Assembly (NCBI RefSeq): GCF_003977685.1
Contig: NZ_RYZH01000052.1
Location: forward strand, 1 to 45,587
Origin: Tautonia sociabilis
GTDB taxonomy: Bacteria > Planctomycetota > Planctomycetia > Isosphaerales > Isosphaeraceae
Length of the DNA stretch: 45,587 nucleotides
Reading direction: 5' to 3'
Made by a program: the position numbers and the translations under genes. Shown in pieces: positions 42,307 through 45,587 of the stretch; the stretch's first letter is position 1; each line of letters starts with the position of its first letter. The notes beneath the pieces are model-generated. The model had not been told where the DNA came from and did not search any database. It saw only the letters and a program-made list of their open reading frames with translations.

Positions 42307-42780
42307 TTATTCCGAGACGGGACTCCTCCCCCAAAGCCGGCGGAGGAACTGGGTGACGAGGCCAAGGAGGCCCTCAGGGGGATACCGCTCCCCGATGACA
42401 AGGTGGTCGGCCCTGCCCTCCTCCGCGTTGAGCCGACGGAGATAGGCCAGGGCGGCCCGGTGGAAGGCCTCCTGCGAGGTCTCCCGCATCGGGCTCGATC
42501 GCTCGAAGGACAGCAACTCCTGGTACTGCTCCGGGCCGAGCCGGTAGTTGATCGATAGCAGATGGATGCCCAGAGCCAGTTCCGCCCGGAGCAACTCGGC
42601 CCGGTCCTCGGCCTCCCGGATCATCTCCAGGATCGCCCGGATGTGCTCCTCGACGGGGGCCGGGATTTCCTCGCGATCCGCTTCCGCCGGTAGTGGCAAC
42701 GTCCACCGTTGCCCGTCGGCCAGGATGACGGAGAGGCCGCTCCGGAAACCCGGGCGCCTCAACGACTCCTCGTTCAGCAT
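42307..42780 (-). CDS. Hypothetical protein
   Basis: A 157-aa acidic soluble protein. It begins MLNEESLRRPGFRSGLSVIL, with ADGQRWTLPLPAEAD, then a helical region (EHIRAILEMIREAEDRAELL) and YRLGPEQYQELLSFERSS, followed by FHRAALAYLRRLN. Similar 'adGq.W.lP.P ... Y.L.peqy..LL' proteins occur in planctomycetes without an assigned function. GAGG lies five bases before the ATG at 42780. It is convergent with the FHA gene. Confidence 0.65.
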   Translation of the reverse strand: MLNEESLRRPGFRSGLSVILADGQRWTLPLPAEADREEIPAPVEEHIRAILEMIREAEDRAELLRAELALGIHLLSINYRLGPEQYQELLSFERSSPMRETSQEAFHRAALAYLRRLNAEEGRADHLVIGERYPPEGLLGLVTQFLRRLWGRSPVSE

Positions 42781-44041
42781 CGGGACCTCGGGTTGAGACG
42801 AGGCGAGTGCCGGGGCGGAACAGCGGCCGTCCCTGCCCGCATCCGATCGTGCGACAAGATGAGAGAAACCGATCCTCACCAGTCCGGATCGACCAGGATG
42901 CATTCCCATGCCGATCCCAGGTTGGATCATAGCTCTCCTTGGTCCCGTCCGGAACGCCGGATCGGAGGGATTCTCGCCAGATCGAGCGTGAGGATCCGGC
43001 CCTTTTCCTCCTGGAGTGCCGGGAGGCATCGGAAATCGTGAGGACGTCGAGCGTCCTGGCCTCGTCCGACAGCGATCTCGGGGCGAGTCAACAACGTCAG
43101 ATCGATCCCCGGCCTGGCCAGTCCCGAACCGGAACAATCCGCGGGTAATGTTGATAATGGGCAACGCGGTGGACAGATGGTCGCCACTTCCATCTTTAGC
43201 AGGATCGAGGATCCGGCCAGCCCGGCACTGGCCGCCAGGAGCTGACCCGGGATGGGGGATGAAACCGGGTCCGGTTCCGTGGGTTGGCCTTATCGAGAGG
43301 ATCGAATCGCTCCTGAGCGGCCGGACGACGGGGACATGACAGCACTGTCCCGGAGAAAAAAAGCGAGCAGAAGGCGGATCCCCCCAGGGTTCGCATCGTG
43401 ATCCGATCGGTGGCGTGGATCGACCGGGTTTCCTCCTTGAACTGTTGGTCGCCGGGTTGGTAGCGTACCACTCACCACGCATCCCTGCATATTGCATATT
43501 GCACGGAATACCTCGGCGCCATGGCTCCGCAGCGGTTCCGAGTCCCGAGCATCGAATCGTCTCGAGCCGATCACATTTTTCTCACGTGGGGGCGAATCGG
43601 CAAGGACAAGGAGAGAGATTTATTCAATATGTTGGCATAAAATGCATGTATGTTGAATTTTTTTCTTCGTGGTTGTGTTGGCGCCCAGTGCCAACGTATT
43701 CGTGAGGTTGGCTTAACAAAGAAAGGTGAATTTGCTTGAATTTTTTTCTTCCATCGGTTCGAGCGGCGAAGTAAATTGCACCCTCTGTGATGCTCTTCGT
43801 GCATGCTCGTCACGATCCCCGATGCAGGACCTAGTTATGAATGCGTGTGGTTCATGGTTATGAACGCGCGTGATCGGTTCGCCATCTCGGCCGACTGTGA
43901 TCGGTCGTTCGGCAGTCAATGACAAACGGAACGGAGTCGACGGTGGCCGCATGGAGGCGGGACATCGGGTAAGCCGGCGAGGCTGCAACCGACGGGGACG
44001 GAGTCTGCGCCGATTCGCCTGCCCTGGGGGATCGCCACGCT
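42781..44041. other. 1.26-kb intergenic region with AT-rich repeat segment
   Basis: No gene is supported. 42781-43580 is GC-rich without coding bias. 43590-43870 is strikingly AT-rich and holds direct repeats, listed separately. 43870-44041 leads into the exosortase. Confidence 0.5.
43590..43870. promoter_or_regulatory. AT-rich repeat-bearing region upstream of the exosortase
   Basis: Contents: two exact copies of TTGAATTTTTTTCTTC (43653-43668, 43736-43751); three copies of GTTGGC (43631-43636, 43677-43682, 43707-43712); a hairpin GTTGGC-gcccagt-GCCAAC (43677-43695); and two copies of GTTATGAAYGCG near 43833 and 43857. This is unlike the surrounding 70% GC DNA. It could be a promoter with multiple regulator sites, a small RNA locus or a foreign insert. 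A sigma-54 match fails on spacing. Confidence 0.4.
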
Positions 44042-45061
44042 GTGAACGGATCCGATTGCCAGGTCACACGATCCGCCCAGAACCCGCCTTCTGGAACCGA
44101 TGCTCGGCGTGGAATCTCGCCGTGGGGCATCGTGTCGGTCGCCCTGTTGCTGGGGGTGGTCGCCTGGGTGTACTGGCCGACGCTCTCCGCCCAGGTCGAC
44201 CGCTGGGAGAACGACGCCCGCTATTCTCACGGCTATCTCGTACCGCCCTTCGCCGTCGCCCTGCTCTGGATGCGCTGGAAGCCGGAGACGGCCGCGAGCC
44301 TGCGGCCGGCACGCTGGGTGGGGCTCGGTCTGCTCGCCGCCGGCATCCTTCTCCGCCTGGCCGGGGCGTACATCTACTTCGACTGGATCGAGGCGATCTC
44401 GCTGCTGCCGACCCTTGCCGGCATCGTCGCCCTGGTGCTCGGCCCTGCCGGGCTGCGGCTGGCCTGGCCGTCGATCGCGTTTCTCGCCTTCATGATCCCG
44501 CTGCCATACCGCCTGGAGACCGCCCTTGGCCTGCCGCTCCAGGGTCTAGCCACCGTTTCGAGCACCTTTCTCCTGCAGGCCATGGGCTTTCCCGCCGTGG
44601 CCGAGGGGAACGTGATCGCCATCGGCGAGGCCCGGCTCGGCGTCGTTGAGGCCTGCAACGGCATGGGCATCATGCTCCTGTTCTTCGCCTTTTCGACCGG
44701 AGCCGCCTTGGTGGTGGTTGACCGCCGAATCACCGACCGGCTGATAGTCGTCGCCAGCGCCGTGCCGATCGCCCTGATTTCCAACGTCCTTCGGATCACC
44801 CTCACTGCCACGCTCCACGAGCTCGCCGGCGGCGTGGTGGCCGACTTCGTCTACCACGACCTCGCCGGCTGGTTGATGATGCCGATGGCGCTGGTCCTGC
44901 TCTGGCTCGAGCTGAAGCTGCTCGATCTCCTATTCATTGACGTTGTCCCTGAGTCCGGTGATCCGACCTCTCTGGCGGGACGGACCCCCGCTGAGGAATC
45001 CCCGGCCACGCATTGCGACCGCCTGCCCTCCCCCTTGCTCACCGACCCGGCGCAATCTTGA
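44042..45061 (+). CDS. Exosortase (XrtA/EpsH-superfamily transpeptidase)
   Basis: A 339-aa polytopic membrane protein of the exosortase/archaeosortase family, which recognises C-terminal sorting signals such as PEP-CTERM. Conserved features: YSHGYLVPPFAVALLW (61-76), FMIPLPYRLETALGLPLQ, the catalytic C205 in VVEACNGMGIML, R251 in PIALISNVLRITLTA, and H272 in FVYHDLAGWLMM, the Cys-Arg-His set. About eight transmembrane segments. The GTG start at 44042 has GGGGGATC about ten bases upstream. It is followed 31 bases later by a Wzz-like gene, the usual exosortase/exopolysaccharide arrangement. No PEP-CTERM substrate was seen in the window. Confidence 0.92.
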   Translation: MNGSDCQVTRSAQNPPSGTDARRGISPWGIVSVALLLGVVAWVYWPTLSAQVDRWENDARYSHGYLVPPFAVALLWMRWKPETAASLRPARWVGLGLLAAGILLRLAGAYIYFDWIEAISLLPTLAGIVALVLGPAGLRLAWPSIAFLAFMIPLPYRLETALGLPLQGLATVSSTFLLQAMGFPAVAEGNVIAIGEARLGVVEACNGMGIMLLFFAFSTGAALVVVDRRITDRLIVVASAVPIALISNVLRITLTATLHELAGGVVADFVYHDLAGWLMMPMALVLLWLELKLLDLLFIDVVPESGDPTSLAGRTPAEESPATHCDRLPSPLLTDPAQS

Positions 45062-45092
45062 CCCGGGCCGCTCCGCCCGACCAAGGCAAGCC

Positions 45093-45470
45093 ATGACTCC
45101 GGACACCGATCGCAACGCCAGCCCCGTTCCGAAGGGCCGGCCGGCCGCCTCGGATGAAGTAATGGTGCCCCAGCGCATCCACCCGGTGGTCCAGCCATCC
45201 TACGGGCCACCACTTCCCGGATCGCTTCCGCCGGCCCAAGTCCCTCTTGCCCTCGAACTCCTCAAGGCCCTTCGCCGCCGCTGGCTGGTGGCCGGCGCCA
45301 TCGGCCTGGTCTGCGCTGCCATTGCCGCCGCAGTTGTCTACAGCGTCGTGCCGCCGGCCCAGTACACGGCCCAGACCCGCTTCCACGTGTCGGCCATTCC
45401 TCCGAGGATCATCTTCCAGACGGCCGAGACCCACGTCGACTTTGTGACGTTCCAGCGGACCCATCTATGA
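45093..45470 (+). pseudogene. Wzz-like chain-length determinant protein, truncated
   Basis: A 125-residue N-terminal part. A Pro-rich cytoplasmic segment precedes a Wzz-type region, LALELLKALRRRWLVAGAIG, a transmembrane helix (LVCAAIAAAVVYSVV), and YTAQTRFHVSAIPPRIIFQT with ETHVDFVTFQRTHL. Related exosortase-locus chain-length proteins continue '..FQRTQLALIKSR..' for another 400-600 residues with a coiled coil and second membrane helix. Here the frame meets TGA at 45468-45470 and no continuation is visible in any frame to the window end. Insertion of foreign DNA near 45465 is likely. The remaining product would be non-functional. Confidence 0.6.
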
Positions 45471-45587
45471 GAGGGGGACTGTCAAGCTGCCGGTGCAGGT
45501 TCGGTGGGCTCGGGGCCCCGGCACCTCCCCCTCGCCGTCGGCGTCGGTCGGCCTGCCCGTCCCAGACCACGCCCACCAGCGATGCGG

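Noticed and set aside
43630..43646. Sigma-54 promoter (TTGGCAtaaaaTGCA)
   Set aside because: The GG and GC elements are 10 bases apart, not the required 12. The same fault occurs at 43678.
1..45587. tRNA and rRNA genes
   Set aside because: No cloverleaf with a GGTTCGAATCC-like arm, and no rRNA core sequence, was recognised on either strand.

Overview
The window is about 70% GC with G/C-rich third codon positions, and it looks planctomycete, most likely Isosphaeraceae. The taxonomic call is an inference. It rests on planctomycete-typical families: remnants of DUF1592/DUF1552 proteins, an N-terminal 'LEERVVLS' motif, Uma2, TPR plus FG-GAP/ASPIC-UnbV, an exosortase with a PEP-CTERM-associated glycosyltransferase, and an RPA-type plasmid initiator. 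The segment behaves like part of a plasmid or secondary replicon. It carries an RPA-family initiator (38675-40147, minus) beside an AT-rich tract and 13 direct iterons (40275-40709). It also carries parA-parB (31579-33475, minus) with seven copies of a 15-bp palindrome upstream (33557-34040).

Layout. 1-977 is decayed DNA: the end of an unidentified gene, a response-regulator remnant and an SDR remnant. 978-4242 (minus) encodes a membrane-fusion protein and a BcsA-like GT2 synthase with a PilZ domain, an exopolysaccharide synthesis/export pair. 4243-5420 holds remnants of DUF1592 and DUF1552 proteins. 5421-15832 (plus) is a compact type II secretion/type IV pilus-like operon. It encodes two near-identical major pilins, a PilM-PilN (GspL-like) fusion, PilO/GspM-like and GspC/PilP-like proteins, the GspE/PilB ATPase, the GspF/PilC platform, four minor pseudopilins (one apparently frameshifted), a DUF5658-like membrane protein and the prepilin peptidase. 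A plus-strand planctomycete protein (16134) follows. The secretin, with a C-terminal LysM-like domain, lies convergently at 16958-19918. A small Gly/Tyr-rich exported protein follows it.

21540-27716 is a sugar and glycan block: a GT2 glycosyltransferase on the minus strand, diverging from a plus-strand run of C-methyltransferase, RmlC-like 3,5-epimerase, glucose-1-phosphate cytidylyltransferase and two extended SDRs. This suggests a CDP-linked, possibly branched, deoxysugar. A Uma2 protein and two divergent glycosyltransferases follow. After parAB and the palindrome cluster come a UDP-sugar epimerase, a large TPR/FG-GAP/ASPIC protein, the rep gene and origin, a double-FHA protein and a small hypothetical. 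The right end holds an exosortase preceded by an unusually AT-rich repeat-bearing region, then a Wzz-like protein whose frame stops abruptly at 45470.

How it fits together. The window combines a replication/partition backbone with a cell-surface programme: exopolysaccharide synthesis, nucleotide-sugar supply, exosortase sorting and a pilus/secretion machine. The origin and partition elements are the strongest candidates for something undescribed.
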